A stretch of 64,000 nt of DNA from Paenibacillus cellulosilyticus (lineage in GTDB: Bacteria; Bacillota; Bacilli; Paenibacillales; Paenibacillaceae), in NCBI RefSeq assembly GCF_003182255.1, contig NZ_QGTQ01000037.1, forward strand, positions 1 to 64,000. The letters run 5' to 3'. Shown here piece after piece: positions 8,537 through 17,791 of the stretch. Both the position numbers and the translations under genes were made by a program. Numbering within the stretch: the first letter of the stretch is position 1; the number at the start of each line of letters is the position of its first letter. Below the pieces are notes generated by a model, which worked only from the letters and a program-made list of their open reading frames with translations, made no database searches and was not told the DNA's origin.

Positions 8537-10102
8537 TTAAACGTTCAAACTCGCTGCATTCGTCCGCTCAGCTAAACGCTTTGCGACTATGGCTGCAACC
8601 AGTGCTTCAATGGTTGCTTCTTCTGGCTCAATCGCAACTTCGAGTCCGGCAGCCTTTACTGCTTGTGTCGTGATTGGGCCAATGCTTGCGATTTGCGTTT
8701 GTTTCAATAATGCCACTGGGTCTTCGACGCCATTGGCCCGCAGCAGTGTTAACAAATTCGTTACCGTCGACGAGCTGGTAAACGTAACGACATGAACATC
8801 GCCATCTCGCAGCTGCTCAAGCGCCAGCTCATCTTGATTGTCAGCAAGTACGGTTTCATATACATCAAGCTCAACGGCGTCAACGCCGAGTGCTTTCAAT
8901 TCACGTGGCAGCACCTCGCGTGCCAGATCGCCTCTAGCCAGCAGCGCACGCTGGCCAGCTTGAACCTCGCCGCCAAGCTGCTCAAGCAATCCTTCCTGCT
9001 GGAACTTCCCGGGCAGCTCTTCTACGGTCAAACCCCGATCCTGCAGTGCTTCAGCCGTCTTAGGTCCAACTGCTGCAATCCGCGCCCTGCCGAATCGGCG
9101 AATATCTGTCCCATAGCGGCGCAGCCAACGGAAGAACGACTCAACGCCATTCACGCTTGTGAACATGAGCCAGTCGAACGATTCTGCTTCATCGAATGCA
9201 CGCTCGATTGCTTTCTTTTGTACATCCTCCGATACATCGCGCGTCTCAATAACCGGATATTCGCACGGCTCGCCGCCCAGCTCCTCGATCATCTGAACGA
9301 GCTCGCTCGCCTGAGCACGAGCACGAGTTACGAGCACTCGCGTGCCGAACAACGGCTTCTTATCGAACCAGCGAAGCATGTCGCGCTGTTTCACTACATC
9401 ACCAACAACGATTACTGCGGGAGGTTTAAAGCCTGCTGCTTCAACCTTCTCCGCAATGTCAGCCAACGTGCTCGTCAACGTTTGCTGCTCGACACGCGTT
9501 CCCCAGCGAACAAGAGCAACCGGTGTTGTTGGCGCTTTGCCATGGAACATGAGCTGTTCGCTAATGTAGCCAATCTTTGCAACGCCCATCAGGAAAATAA
9601 GCGTTCCTGTCGCATTCGTTACTTTATCCCAATGAATCGACTGATCTAGTTTCTCCGGGCTCTCGTGTCCCGTTACGATCGACAGAGAGGAAGCCATATC
9701 TCGGTGTGTGACCGGAATGCCCGCATAAGCTGGCACCGCAATTGCCGAAGTAATACCTGGTACAATTTCAAACTCAACGCCGTTCTGCACGAGCAGTTCC
9801 GCCTCTTCGCCCACACGCCCGAAAATCGTCGGATCGCCGCCTTTAAGACGTGTAACCGTCTTGCCTTCAAGCGCAAGATCGACGAGCAGCTGATTGATTT
9901 CTTCCTGCTTCATCGTATGGCGATCCGGAAGCTTGCCGACATATACACGCTCTGCTCCCGGCTTCAGATGAGCCAACAACCGCGGGCTAGCAAGTCGGTC
10001 ATAGACAACGACATCTGCCCTCTTAATACATTCAAGTCCACGGACCGTGATCAGCTTTGGATCACCAGGACCCGCACCTACCAGATATACTTTCCCCTTC
10101 AT
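8537..10102 (-). CDS. cobA-hemD: Fused uroporphyrinogen-III C-methyltransferase / uroporphyrinogen-III synthase
   Basis: This 521-residue protein joins two enzymes. Residues 1-245 are a SAM-dependent CobA/SUMT: VGAGPGDPKLITVRG, VVYDRLASPRLL, RLKGGDPTIFGRVGEEAE and PAYAGIPVTHR are its signatures. Residues ~252-505 are a HemD synthase (GTRVLVTRARAQASELV, ...FTSVNGVESFF, TFTSSSTVTNLL). HemD closes hydroxymethylbilane into uroporphyrinogen III, and CobA methylates that product to precorrin-2 for siroheme. The fusion therefore holds the branch-point product next to the enzyme that diverts it. The gene starts six bases after the hemC stop. Such fusions are known in Clostridia and Paenibacillaceae, unlike the separate B. 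subtilis hemD. Confidence 0.93.
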   Translation of the reverse strand: MKGKVYLVGAGPGDPKLITVRGLECIKRADVVVYDRLASPRLLAHLKPGAERVYVGKLPDRHTMKQEEINQLLVDLALEGKTVTRLKGGDPTIFGRVGEEAELLVQNGVEFEIVPGITSAIAVPAYAGIPVTHRDMASSLSIVTGHESPEKLDQSIHWDKVTNATGTLIFLMGVAKIGYISEQLMFHGKAPTTPVALVRWGTRVEQQTLTSTLADIAEKVEAAGFKPPAVIVVGDVVKQRDMLRWFDKKPLFGTRVLVTRARAQASELVQMIEELGGEPCEYPVIETRDVSEDVQKKAIERAFDEAESFDWLMFTSVNGVESFFRWLRRYGTDIRRFGRARIAAVGPKTAEALQDRGLTVEELPGKFQQEGLLEQLGGEVQAGQRALLARGDLAREVLPRELKALGVDAVELDVYETVLADNQDELALEQLRDGDVHVVTFTSSSTVTNLLTLLRANGVEDPVALLKQTQIASIGPITTQAVKAAGLEVAIEPEEATIEALVAAIVAKRLAERTNAASLNV

Positions 10103-10108
10103 CGCTCA

Positions 10109-11101
10109 TCAGCCCCTTACTTGCGCCAGAATATCATCTGCACCGGATGCACGGAGTTTGTCCGCAACGGCCAAACCAAGTGCTTCTGGATCAGAATCTT
10201 TGCCTATTTCTTTCAGCAAAACCGCACCATCTGGCGATCCGACGATACCGACCAGCTCGATAACTGCGCCTTCGACCGATTTCTCCTCCAAGCCCGCTGG
10301 CAGCGTAACGACCGCGTGAGCGCCAATTGGAATCTGGCAGCCACCGTTCAATGCACCGAGGAAGCTGCGCTCCGCGCGCACAGCAAGCTCAGACACCGGA
10401 TCATTCAAAAGTGAGAGCAGCTCGCGAACGCCAGCATCCGATTCTCGGCATTCAATCCCAAGTGCACCTTGGCCTACCGCAGGAACACAAATATCGATTG
10501 GGAGTCGATCGTGAATACGCGATTCCCAGCCCATCCGCTGCAAGCCTGCAGCAGCCAGCACGATCGCATCGAATTCCTCCGTCTCCAGCTTGCGAATACG
10601 TGAATCGATATTACCGCGGATCGACACGAGCTCGATATCCGGACGGTAGCTTTTCAGCTGACTGGCACGGCGCAAGCTGCTCGTTCCGATCTTAGCACCT
10701 TCAGGAAGCGACGATAGCCCACCGCCAGTCGATGTAATGATGACATCGCGAGGATCAACCCGCTTCGGCACTGCACCATTCATCAGCCCTTCCGGCAGCT
10801 CGAATGGCATATCCTTCATGCTGTGTACAGCCATATCAATTTCGCCGTCAATGAGCGCCTGCTCAATTTCTTTGACGAACAGTCCCTTGCCGCCGACCTT
10901 GGACAGCGTTACATCGAGAATCCGATCGCCTTTTGTTACGATTTTGACAATTTCGAATGTATAAGGTAATCCATGCTGCTCGCTCAGCTGCTTCAACTGA
11001 TCAATGACTTGACCGGTCTGGGTGAGTGCAAGCGCACTTTGTCTTGTTCCTACTCGAATGACGCGCGCACTACCGTCTGCCGTATGATTCGCTTTAGTCA
11101 T
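10109..11101 (-). CDS. hemC: Hydroxymethylbilane synthase (porphobilinogen deaminase)
   Basis: HemC polymerises four porphobilinogens into hydroxymethylbilane. The 330-residue protein has IRVGTRQSALALTQT near the N terminus, MAVHSMKDMP with the catalytic Asp region, GTSSLRRASQL, and the dipyrromethane cofactor cysteine in LNGGCQIPIGAHA. The start at 11101 follows AGGAGG; the upstream in-frame start at 11134 lacks such a site. A leader palindrome of family R2 lies directly before the ribosome site. Confidence 0.95.
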   Translation of the reverse strand: MTKANHTADGSARVIRVGTRQSALALTQTGQVIDQLKQLSEQHGLPYTFEIVKIVTKGDRILDVTLSKVGGKGLFVKEIEQALIDGEIDMAVHSMKDMPFELPEGLMNGAVPKRVDPRDVIITSTGGGLSSLPEGAKIGTSSLRRASQLKSYRPDIELVSIRGNIDSRIRKLETEEFDAIVLAAAGLQRMGWESRIHDRLPIDICVPAVGQGALGIECRESDAGVRELLSLLNDPVSELAVRAERSFLGALNGGCQIPIGAHAVVTLPAGLEEKSVEGAVIELVGIVGSPDGAVLLKEIGKDSDPEALGLAVADKLRASGADDILAQVRG

Positions 11102-11125
11102 CGTTTCTCCTCCTAAAAATGCTGC

Positions 11126-11164
11126 TGCCTGCAAGTAAATTGCTTACTTCGTAAGCATACGCCT
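11126..11164 (-). repeat. Leader palindrome, family R2, upstream of hemC
   Basis: On the minus strand this reads GCGTATGCTTACGAAGTAAG then CAATTTACTTGCAGGCAG, ending about 13 bases before the AGGAGG of hemC. The palindrome GTAAGCAATTTACTTGC can form a hairpin in the mRNA leader. Near-identical copies precede the ribosome sites of rph and of the small membrane protein gene at 52154. Confidence 0.7.
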
Positions 11165-11858
11165 ACGTACGGGGCTTACGCAGCCTCTCTATCCATCTAT
11201 CTATTAGCATTGGATTTAATTCCGTCTGAAAACCATCCTGTAGCACTTGCGCCAGCTCATGCCAGCCTGAATCATCGGCGGCAGCCGCTTGCAGCAGCTG
11301 CTTGGTATCTGCTTGCTCAGCCTCAGGCGATCTGGTGTTATTCGCATGCAGCAACCGATCCCGCAGCAGCCGAAGCGCTCGCAGCCGTACGGCATATTCA
11401 TCGCCATATGATTGCTCAAGCTCTACCTTCAGTCTTGCAGCCAATGATGGGCTCGCTCCATTAGTCGTAATTCCAATGACTAAGTCACCTCTGCGGACGA
11501 CTGCTGGCGTGACGAATGAGCCTTCATCACCGTCGCTTACGGAATTCGCCCATATACCAAGCGAATCCGCCTCGCTAACGATTCGAGCATTGAGCGTCGA
11601 ATTGCTTGTAGCTGCAATGACTAGTGAAGCTCGCAGGATATCATCCGAATCATATTGCCGATCAACGATGCGAACGAGGCCCGCTTGCCCAAGTCGAGCC
11701 AGATCGTCTGTCACCTGTTCTGCAATGACTTCAATCTGATCCGCCCCAGCAGCTAGCAGCGCTGCTGCTTTACGCTCAGCAACTTTCCCGCCGCCGATGA
11801 TGACACACCGTTTGCCCTTAAGCCGAAGCATAATCGGATACAACATGCCTTCCGGCAT
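11163..11858 (-). CDS. Precorrin-2 dehydrogenase (siroheme pathway, Met8p/SirC type)
   Basis: This 231-residue protein has an N-terminal NAD-binding fold (CVIIGGGKVAERKAAALLAAGA) and the ITTNGASPSLAARLKVELEQ block typical of CysG-N/Met8p/YlnF proteins. It oxidises precorrin-2 to sirohydrochlorin and may also insert iron; a single chain of this length is like B. subtilis YlnF. The ATG at 11858 with GTAAGGAGG upstream is chosen over a TTG at 11918 that overlaps the hemX stop. Together with the CobA domain encoded downstream, it places siroheme synthesis inside the heme cluster. Confidence 0.88.
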   Translation of the reverse strand: MPEGMLYPIMLRLKGKRCVIIGGGKVAERKAAALLAAGADQIEVIAEQVTDDLARLGQAGLVRIVDRQYDSDDILRASLVIAATSNSTLNARIVSEADSLGIWANSVSDGDEGSFVTPAVVRRGDLVIGITTNGASPSLAARLKVELEQSYGDEYAVRLRALRLLRDRLLHANNTRSPEAEQADTKQLLQAAAADDSGWHELAQVLQDGFQTELNPMLIDRWIERLRKPRT

Positions 11859-11914
11859 AGCGGGTTCCTCCTTACAGAATCTTTGAAGGCGTTCAAAGTC
11901 ACTCTGCCCTATAA

Positions 11915-12727
11915 TCAATGAAAGCTCGAAATCGGGTTAAGCAGAACATTAAGAATCATAATACCAAATGCAAGCAAATTATACCTCGCCGCCATGTAGC
12001 CGACTTGTCCATGTGTCTTGCGTCTAACGAAGTTTGCAACATAGAGTACAAGAGCTACAAGCGAGATAATCACTTTCAAATCGGCTAAGTAAATCAAGCG
12101 TCCTTCAATAACGACTGAGGCGATCGCTAGCGATAATGCGATAGCAAGCAGCGGTACGCCCGCCGATACGAAGCGGAAAGCGTAAATCTCAATCACTTCC
12201 AGGCTGGGCAGCCGCTTCATCGGCATGGTCCAGCTCTTCTTCTTCAGTTTGCGATGAAGGAACAAATACATGCCAGAGAATACAGCAGATATGGTCAATG
12301 CAGCGAACGCGCAAATCATTAAGCTAATATGTAGAATAAGCAGATTACGAGCTGCCTCATACGGCTCAATGGTTTGCGACGGCTTCGGATTCACAAGAAG
12401 CAGCGCCGCTAATACAGCAAACCCAATTAAGTTGACGATGAAGACCAAATATTCAATCCGGAAAAATTGGCTGATGACGAGTGATATCGTAACTAACAGC
12501 CAAGAGACAGCAAACCAATATTCAAACCCCGATATATAACCGACGTCGAGATGCGACATCATCCGATATACCAAATATCCCGTCTGCAGACCCCATACAA
12601 ACATAAGCAGCCCTGTACCAATCCGTCTAGCACTCCGATTCGCATCTACGAAGTCAGAGAAATAAAACAGTAAGGTCAGGGCGTATACGTATAGCATGGC
12701 ATCATAAAACCAATGTGTTGTTATCAT
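11915..12727 (-). CDS. hemX: HemX-type CcsA-family membrane protein
   Basis: The 270-residue product is strongly hydrophobic, with about eight membrane segments spread from residue 10 to 260, and belongs to the cytochrome c assembly (CcsA/CcmC-like) family. Its position between hemA and the rest of the hem genes is that of B. subtilis hemX, whose product lowers the amount of HemA. No enzymatic role can be read from the sequence. An intrinsic terminator separates it from hemA. Confidence 0.88.
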   Translation of the reverse strand: MITTHWFYDAMLYVYALTLLFYFSDFVDANRSARRIGTGLLMFVWGLQTGYLVYRMMSHLDVGYISGFEYWFAVSWLLVTISLVISQFFRIEYLVFIVNLIGFAVLAALLLVNPKPSQTIEPYEAARNLLILHISLMICAFAALTISAVFSGMYLFLHRKLKKKSWTMPMKRLPSLEVIEIYAFRFVSAGVPLLAIALSLAIASVVIEGRLIYLADLKVIISLVALVLYVANFVRRKTHGQVGYMAARYNLLAFGIMILNVLLNPISSFH

Positions 12728-12756
12728 AAGCAGCCCTCCTCACTGTTCCCACAACA

Positions 12757-12785
12757 ATGAAAAAACCGCCACATATAGCGGCGGC
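12757..12785 (-). terminator. Terminator between hemA and hemX
   Basis: Directly after the hemA stop the minus strand has a CCGCC/GGCGG stem followed by six T. Because the remaining hem genes lie downstream in the same direction, it may act as a partial terminator that sets the ratio of hemA to the other genes. Confidence 0.7.
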
Positions 12786-12788
12786 TTC

Positions 12789-14177
12789 TCATGGCGTTGC
12801 AGCAGCTATGCCCGCCGGCATTTGAACGGATGCTGACTCGGCAGCCGCCTGCGGCTCTTTTACTTGGGAAGGCTTTGATGCCGCTTGTGCGGTTTCGCGT
12901 CCATCCTCGATCGATTGCTCAAGCGCAAACAGCTTGACGAACATATCCATCGCTTCACCGGCATGTTTCTCGCCAGCCATTTCTTTAATACGAAGTATCG
13001 GGTCGCTCATCATTTGATTGACGATGCTCTTCGTCAGCTTGCGAATGACCTTCATCTCATGTTCATCCAGACCAGGCAGCTTCTTCTCTAAGCTGTCCAT
13101 TGTTTCCGAATGGATCGTCTCCGCCTTCGTCTGCAGCGCACGAATGAGCGGGATGACGCCAAGCGTCTTATACCAGCTGCGGAACGACTCGAGCTCGATC
13201 GCGATCATCGTTTCAATCTTCAGCGACTCTCTGCGGCGCTGTTCCAGATTGCTGCCCACAATCCCTTCGAGATCATCGATATTGTATAAGAACACATTAT
13301 CTACTGCAGCGATAGCTGGATCAAGATCCCGCGGCATCGCGATATCAATCATAAATAATGGACGGGATTTGCGGCGCTGCATCGCAGCCGCAACCTGTTC
13401 GCGCAGCAGCACATATTTGCTTGCGCCGGTCGAACTAATAACCACGTCGGCTTCATGAAGCCTTGCAATGGCTTCCTCCATTGTGCATGGCGTACCGCCA
13501 AGCTTGTCCGCCAACTCCACCGCCCGTTCGAGCGTGCGGTTCGCCACGATGACGCGTTCCGCACCGTTTGATGATAGGTGCTTACCCGTGAGCTCGCTCA
13601 TTTTGCCAGCGCCAATGATCATGACGGTCTTCTTAGCGAAATTGCCGAATATACGCTTGCCAAGTTCAACCGCTGCGTAGCTGACCGATACAGCCGCTTC
13701 GCCGATCGAAGTCTCGGAGTGCGCGCGCTTCGCCATCGTAATGGCCTGCTTGAACAACATATTGAACAGCGTTCCCGTCGCCTTCTCTTTCTGCGCAGTC
13801 AGAAACGCTTCTTTGACTTGACCTAGAATCTGTGTCTCGCCGATCACCATCGAGTCCAATCCGCTCGCAACGCGGAACAGATGCTCAATCGCCTGATCAT
13901 CTTCGTACATATATAGATGATTCGTAAACTGCTGTCTAGGCAGCGCGAACCACTTCTCCATAAAGCTGCGAATGTAATGACCGCATAGATGATGCCGATC
14001 GACGACCGCGTACAATTCCGTTCGGTTGCAGGTCGCGACGATGACACCTTCTAAGATGCTCTTAGTCTGTTTTAATTGCTGCAGCGCTGCAGGCAAGTCT
14101 TGTTCAGCGAACGTGAACCGTTCCCGTACCTCGACTGGCGCCGTGCGATAATTCAAACCAACAACGATGATATGCAT
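12789..14177 (-). CDS. hemA: Glutamyl-tRNA reductase
   Basis: HemA reduces glutamyl-tRNA to glutamate-1-semialdehyde and is the committed step of tetrapyrrole synthesis. The 462-residue protein shows GLNYRTAPVEVRERF, the catalytic cysteine in ATCNRTELYAVVD, SGLDSMVIGETQILGQVKEA, and the NADPH-binding IIGAGKMSELTGKHL. The C-terminal ~40 residues form an Ala/Pro/Gln-rich tail beyond the usual dimerisation helix. The ATG at 14177 follows AAGGGGGG; the longer frame to 14396 would add hydrophobic sequence not seen in the family. A TGCTATAAT extended -10 lies about 50 bases upstream. Confidence 0.95.
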   Translation of the reverse strand: MHIIVVGLNYRTAPVEVRERFTFAEQDLPAALQQLKQTKSILEGVIVATCNRTELYAVVDRHHLCGHYIRSFMEKWFALPRQQFTNHLYMYEDDQAIEHLFRVASGLDSMVIGETQILGQVKEAFLTAQKEKATGTLFNMLFKQAITMAKRAHSETSIGEAAVSVSYAAVELGKRIFGNFAKKTVMIIGAGKMSELTGKHLSSNGAERVIVANRTLERAVELADKLGGTPCTMEEAIARLHEADVVISSTGASKYVLLREQVAAAMQRRKSRPLFMIDIAMPRDLDPAIAAVDNVFLYNIDDLEGIVGSNLEQRRRESLKIETMIAIELESFRSWYKTLGVIPLIRALQTKAETIHSETMDSLEKKLPGLDEHEMKVIRKLTKSIVNQMMSDPILRIKEMAGEKHAGEAMDMFVKLFALEQSIEDGRETAQAASKPSQVKEPQAAAESASVQMPAGIAAATP

Positions 14178-14226
14178 GCGATCCTGCCCCCCTTTCTGTT
14201 CGAATCTGTATCTTTCGGTCACGAAC

Positions 14227-14235
14227 ATTATAGCA
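14227..14235 (-). promoter_or_regulatory. Extended -10 promoter of hemA
   Basis: The minus strand reads TGCTATAAT, an extended -10 element with a perfect TATAAT hexamer. It would start transcription about 40 bases before the hemA ATG. No good -35 is seen, which is acceptable for an extended -10 promoter. Confidence 0.6.
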
Positions 14236-14361
14236 TAGTTCAATGGGACTTCTGTCTTCAAATATGAATAATGTTTGAAACAACATCTGTCCCTAGTGTT
14301 GTCAGGTGAAACTTCCATTATTCGCAATGCTTGTACAACAGCGGAAAAAATAATAAACAAT

Positions 14362-14401
14362 AAAAAAAGACCATGAGGGTATAATACCAGACCCATGGCC
14401 G
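14362..14401 (-). terminator. Terminator of the lonA-ysxC transcript
   Basis: On the minus strand GGCCATG pairs with CATGGTC around a long loop and is followed by seven T. It lies after the broken small gene and before the hemA promoter. Confidence 0.75.
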
Positions 14402-14452
14402 TTTCTTCTATACAAAGTATGACGCAAATCGTTCTGAATTCGCTATCGTTCG

Positions 14453-14627
14453 TTATTTCACCGGCGATGCAGAATTCATTTCAGGTTCAACAACTTGCAA
14501 ATCGCCCATGCGACGAATAAGACTCTTCGTATGCACTGCCGTCGGCATAATGATAAATCATCGTATAAGTGCAGTAAATTCGATTGACGATTGCGTCTCC
14601 GCGGAAAGTCGCTATAGCTTTGCGCAT
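14453..14627 (-). pseudogene. Small conserved-looking gene split by a one-base frameshift
   Basis: Two adjoining minus-strand frames look like one ~57-residue protein. From ATG 14627 one frame reads MRKAIATFRGDAIVNRIYC and then TYTMIYHYADGSAYEE. A second frame, shifted by one base near 14520-14525, continues SLIRRMGDLQVVEPEMNS to a TAA at 14453. Each half has normal-looking composition, while neither frame alone makes sense across the join. It follows ysxC in the same direction and precedes a terminator. I do not recognise a function. It may be a recent pseudogene, a sequencing error or a programmed shift. Confidence 0.5.
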
Positions 14628-14717
14628 CGCGTTCGTTAGTCCCAGATGGACAAACCGGCAAACCTATACGTTGTCGTGAAGTTCAAACACTAACGGCCCG
14701 TTTCCCTAAACTATAAA

Positions 14718-15365
14718 CTATTCAGCAATCGTTCCAGCATCCTCTGCATTGGAATGCGAGTCGTCCGTCTTGCTTCCTCGTTCTCCGATCGTCTGCATAA
14801 TATGACCCCACAGCTGATCACGGCCCTCGCCTGTTTCGGACGAGTACCGAATAATCGTATCACGCGGATCTGCCTGCAGCGTCGTTTTGACGAGCTTGAT
14901 CTGTTTGTCCCATTGACTCTTCGGTATCTTGTCCGACTTCGTGACAACAATACAAGTAGGAATCTCAAAATGCTTGAGCCATTCGTACATTAAGCAATCG
15001 TCCTTGGACGGCGCATGACGAATATCGATAATGAGCAGCACGAGCTTCAGCTCGTCCCGATCTCTGAGGTATCTCTCAATCATCTTCCCCCATGCTTCTC
15101 GCTCTGTTTTGGAAACCTTGGCATAGCCATAGCCTGGGAAGTCGATGAAATAGACCTGCTCGTTGATTCGGTAGTAGTTCAATTGCTGTGTCTTACCCGG
15201 CTGAGAGCTTGTCCGAGCCAAGTTCTTGCGATTGATCATGCGATTAATAAGTGATGATTTGCCGACATTGGAACGCCCTGCCAGAGCGATCTCTGGCAAG
15301 GCGTCAATCGGATATTGATCTGGTCTTACTGCACTTATAACGAATTCTGCTGATGTGATTTTCAT
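14718..15365 (-). CDS. ysxC: Ribosome biogenesis GTP-binding protein YsxC/EngB
   Basis: This 215-residue TRAFAC GTPase has G1 GRSNVGKSS, the G2 region [15 protein letters not shown]3 [11 protein letters not shown]4 TKSDK and G5 SSETGEG. YsxC is essential in B. subtilis for maturation of the 50S subunit. The start codon overlaps the lonA stop by four bases (ATGA), so the two are translationally coupled; this gene pair is conserved in Bacillota. The last ~20 residues form a polar tail beyond the GTPase fold. Confidence 0.95.
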   Translation of the reverse strand: MKITSAEFVISAVRPDQYPIDALPEIALAGRSNVGKSSLINRMINRKNLARTSSQPGKTQQLNYYRINEQVYFIDFPGYGYAKVSKTEREAWGKMIERYLRDRDELKLVLLIIDIRHAPSKDDCLMYEWLKHFEIPTCIVVTKSDKIPKSQWDKQIKLVKTTLQADPRDTIIRYSSETGEGRDQLWGHIMQTIGERGSKTDDSHSNAEDAGTIAE

Positions 15366-17755
15366 GTAACGGTTGTCCCTGCTTTCTGTTCTTGTGCTGA
15401 AGCGTCATCTTCAGCATGCGTTGCTGCGGGTAATAAGGCGTGCTGCAGCACTTCATCCATATGACCAACCGGTATGAAGGTCATCTCCTCACGAATGCTC
15501 TCTGGCACGTCGATGAGGTCCCGCTCATTATCCTTCGGAAGCAGCACTTTGCGGATGCCTGCCCGATGCGCCGCCAGCGATTTCTCCTTCAGTCCGCCAA
15601 TCGGCAGCACTCTGCCGCGCAGTGTAATCTCACCGGTCATTGCGACCTCACGCGATACTGGACGGTTCGTCAAGGCGCTGATAAGCGCTGTCGCCATCGT
15701 AATGCCGGCCGATGGGCCATCCTTCGGAATTGCCCCTTCAGGAATATGGATATGAATATCATTCTTCTCGTGAAAATCAGGCTCGATCTTAAGCTCCGCC
15801 GCTCTGCTGCGCGTGTAGCTGAACGCTGCTTGCGCCGACTCTTTCATGACGTCGCCAAGCTTGCCTGTCAGTGTAAGCTTGCCGCTGCCTGGCAGGACCG
15901 TGACCTCGATCACGAGCGTATCGCCGCCAACCTCAGTCCATGCAAGCCCCGTTACAGCACCGATCTGATCCTCTTGTTCAGCGAGGCCGTAACGGAATTT
16001 GGCTGGTCCCAGCCATTCCTTCACTTTTGCAGGATCCACTGTAATCGGACCCTCATGGTCCTTGGAGACGATCTGCTTCGCTGCCTTGCGGCACAGTGCG
16101 GCAAGCTGCTGCTCTAGATTACGTACGCCTGATTCGCGCGTATATTCGCGTATAATGCCTTGAAGCGCCTCGCTCTCTACGACGAGCTGTTCATTATCCA
16201 GCCCATGCTCACGCTTCTGCTTCGGCAGCAGGTAGCGCTCTGCAATCTGAAGCTTCTCGAGCTCCGTATACCCTGGGATATAGAGCACTTCCATCCGATC
16301 AAGCAGCGGACGCGGCACATTGTGCAGCGAGTTCGCTGTCGTCACGAACATGACATTGGACAAATCGTACGGCACTTCGATGAAATGATCGCTGAACGTC
16401 GAGTTCTGCTCCGGATCGAGCACCTCAAGAAGCGCTGACGCTGGATCCCCTCGGAAGTCCATCGCCATCTTGTCGATCTCATCGAGCAGGAAGACGGGAT
16501 TCATCGCACCTGCTGTCTTCATTCCCTGCATAATGCGGCCCGGCATAGCACCGACATACGTACGGCGATGGCCGCGAATCTCTGCTTCGTCACGCACGCC
16601 GCCAAGTGAGATGCGAACGAACTTGCGATTGAGTGACTTCGCGATGGAACGCGCAATCGATGTTTTGCCGACGCCAGGAGGTCCAACAAGACAAAGGATT
16701 GGCCCCTTCAGCTTCTGTACGAGCTTCTGTACGGCTAAGTACTCGAGTACCCGCTCCTTCGGTTTATCCAGTCCGTAATGATCATCGTTAAGAATGGCCT
16801 CGGCTTTGTCGAGATCAAGATCGATCCCTTCATCCTTCCCTTTGCGCCAAGGCAATGACAACAACCAATCGATATAATTGCGGATGACGCCCCCCTCCGC
16901 TGAGGTGGACGGCATTTTCTCCAGTCGATCAATTTCTTTCTCGACCTTCTCCTTGACCTTATCCGGCAGTCCAGCTTCCTCCAGCTGGCTGCGCAGCTCT
17001 TCGACCTCGCCAGCGCGACCTTCCTTGTCGCCAAGCTCCTTCTGAATCGCCTTCATCTGCTCGCGAAGGTAATATTCCTTCTGCGTCTTCTCCATCTGCT
17101 TCTTGACGCGTTGGTTGATCTTGCGTTCAAGCTCAAGCACTTCGCGTTCGTTGTGCAGGATGTCGAGCAGCTTCTCAAGGCGTTGACGGACGTCGATCGT
17201 CTCAAGAATGTCCTGCTTATCGCGGATCTTCAACGAGAGATGGCTTGTAATGACGTCGGCCAGCCGCCCCGGCTCATCGATGTCAGAGACGGCTGCAAGC
17301 GTCTCAGGCGTCACTTTCTTAGACAGATTGATATAAGTCTCGAACTGGGTAAGTACCGTTCGCATAAGCGCATCTGTCTCGGAATCATCCGACTCCTGCT
17401 CCGGAAGCTCCTTGATCATAACCTCGTAAAACTCATCGTTTGGCAAATAGTCCAAGACTTCTGCCCGCACAACCCCTTCGACGAGTACACGAATCGTTCC
17501 GTTAGGGAGCTTCAGCATTTGTCTGACGCGAGCTATCGTACCGATTCGGTATATATCTTCCTGCGTCGGCTCCTCAATATTAACCTCCGATTGGGAGCAC
17601 AGCAGAATCATATGGTCCTCGACCATGGCGCGTTCAAGCGCCCGAACCGATTTCTCTCTTCCCACGTCGAGGTGGAGTACCATGCTGGGATATACGAGCA
17701 GTCCCCTAAGCGGAAGCAGGGGCAGCCTGCGTCCTTTCGTTTTTCCAGGCCCCAT
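15362..17755 (-). CDS. lonA: ATP-dependent Lon protease
   Basis: The 797-residue product has the full LonA layout: an N-terminal LON substrate domain ([20 protein letters not shown]), a coiled linker, an AAA+ module with Walker [10 protein letters not shown] near residue 360 and Walker [11 protein letters not shown], and a C-terminal protease domain. The catalytic dyad is the Ser in [15 protein letters not shown] and the Lys in [14 protein letters not shown]. It degrades misfolded and regulatory proteins. The C-terminal tail is acidic and Ala-rich. It lies directly downstream of lonB and overlaps ysxC by four bases. Confidence 0.96.
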   Translation of the reverse strand: MGPGKTKGRRLPLLPLRGLLVYPSMVLHLDVGREKSVRALERAMVEDHMILLCSQSEVNIEEPTQEDIYRIGTIARVRQMLKLPNGTIRVLVEGVVRAEVLDYLPNDEFYEVMIKELPEQESDDSETDALMRTVLTQFETYINLSKKVTPETLAAVSDIDEPGRLADVITSHLSLKIRDKQDILETIDVRQRLEKLLDILHNEREVLELERKINQRVKKQMEKTQKEYYLREQMKAIQKELGDKEGRAGEVEELRSQLEEAGLPDKVKEKVEKEIDRLEKMPSTSAEGGVIRNYIDWLLSLPWRKGKDEGIDLDLDKAEAILNDDHYGLDKPKERVLEYLAVQKLVQKLKGPILCLVGPPGVGKTSIARSIAKSLNRKFVRISLGGVRDEAEIRGHRRTYVGAMPGRIMQGMKTAGAMNPVFLLDEIDKMAMDFRGDPASALLEVLDPEQNSTFSDHFIEVPYDLSNVMFVTTANSLHNVPRPLLDRMEVLYIPGYTELEKLQIAERYLLPKQKREHGLDNEQLVVESEALQGIIREYTRESGVRNLEQQLAALCRKAAKQIVSKDHEGPITVDPAKVKEWLGPAKFRYGLAEQEDQIGAVTGLAWTEVGGDTLVIEVTVLPGSGKLTLTGKLGDVMKESAQAAFSYTRSRAAELKIEPDFHEKNDIHIHIPEGAIPKDGPSAGITMATALISALTNRPVSREVAMTGEITLRGRVLPIGGLKEKSLAAHRAGIRKVLLPKDNERDLIDVPESIREEMTFIPVGHMDEVLQHALLPAATHAEDDASAQEQKAGTTVT

Positions 17756-17791
17756 TCCAGCACCTCCAATAGTGATGTCTATCCCATTTTA

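Noticed and set aside
14476-14661. 61-residue minus-strand frame MPVCPSGTNERD...
   Set aside because: It lies in the third frame over the frameshifted gene, is Arg/Cys/Leu-rich and has no ribosome site.
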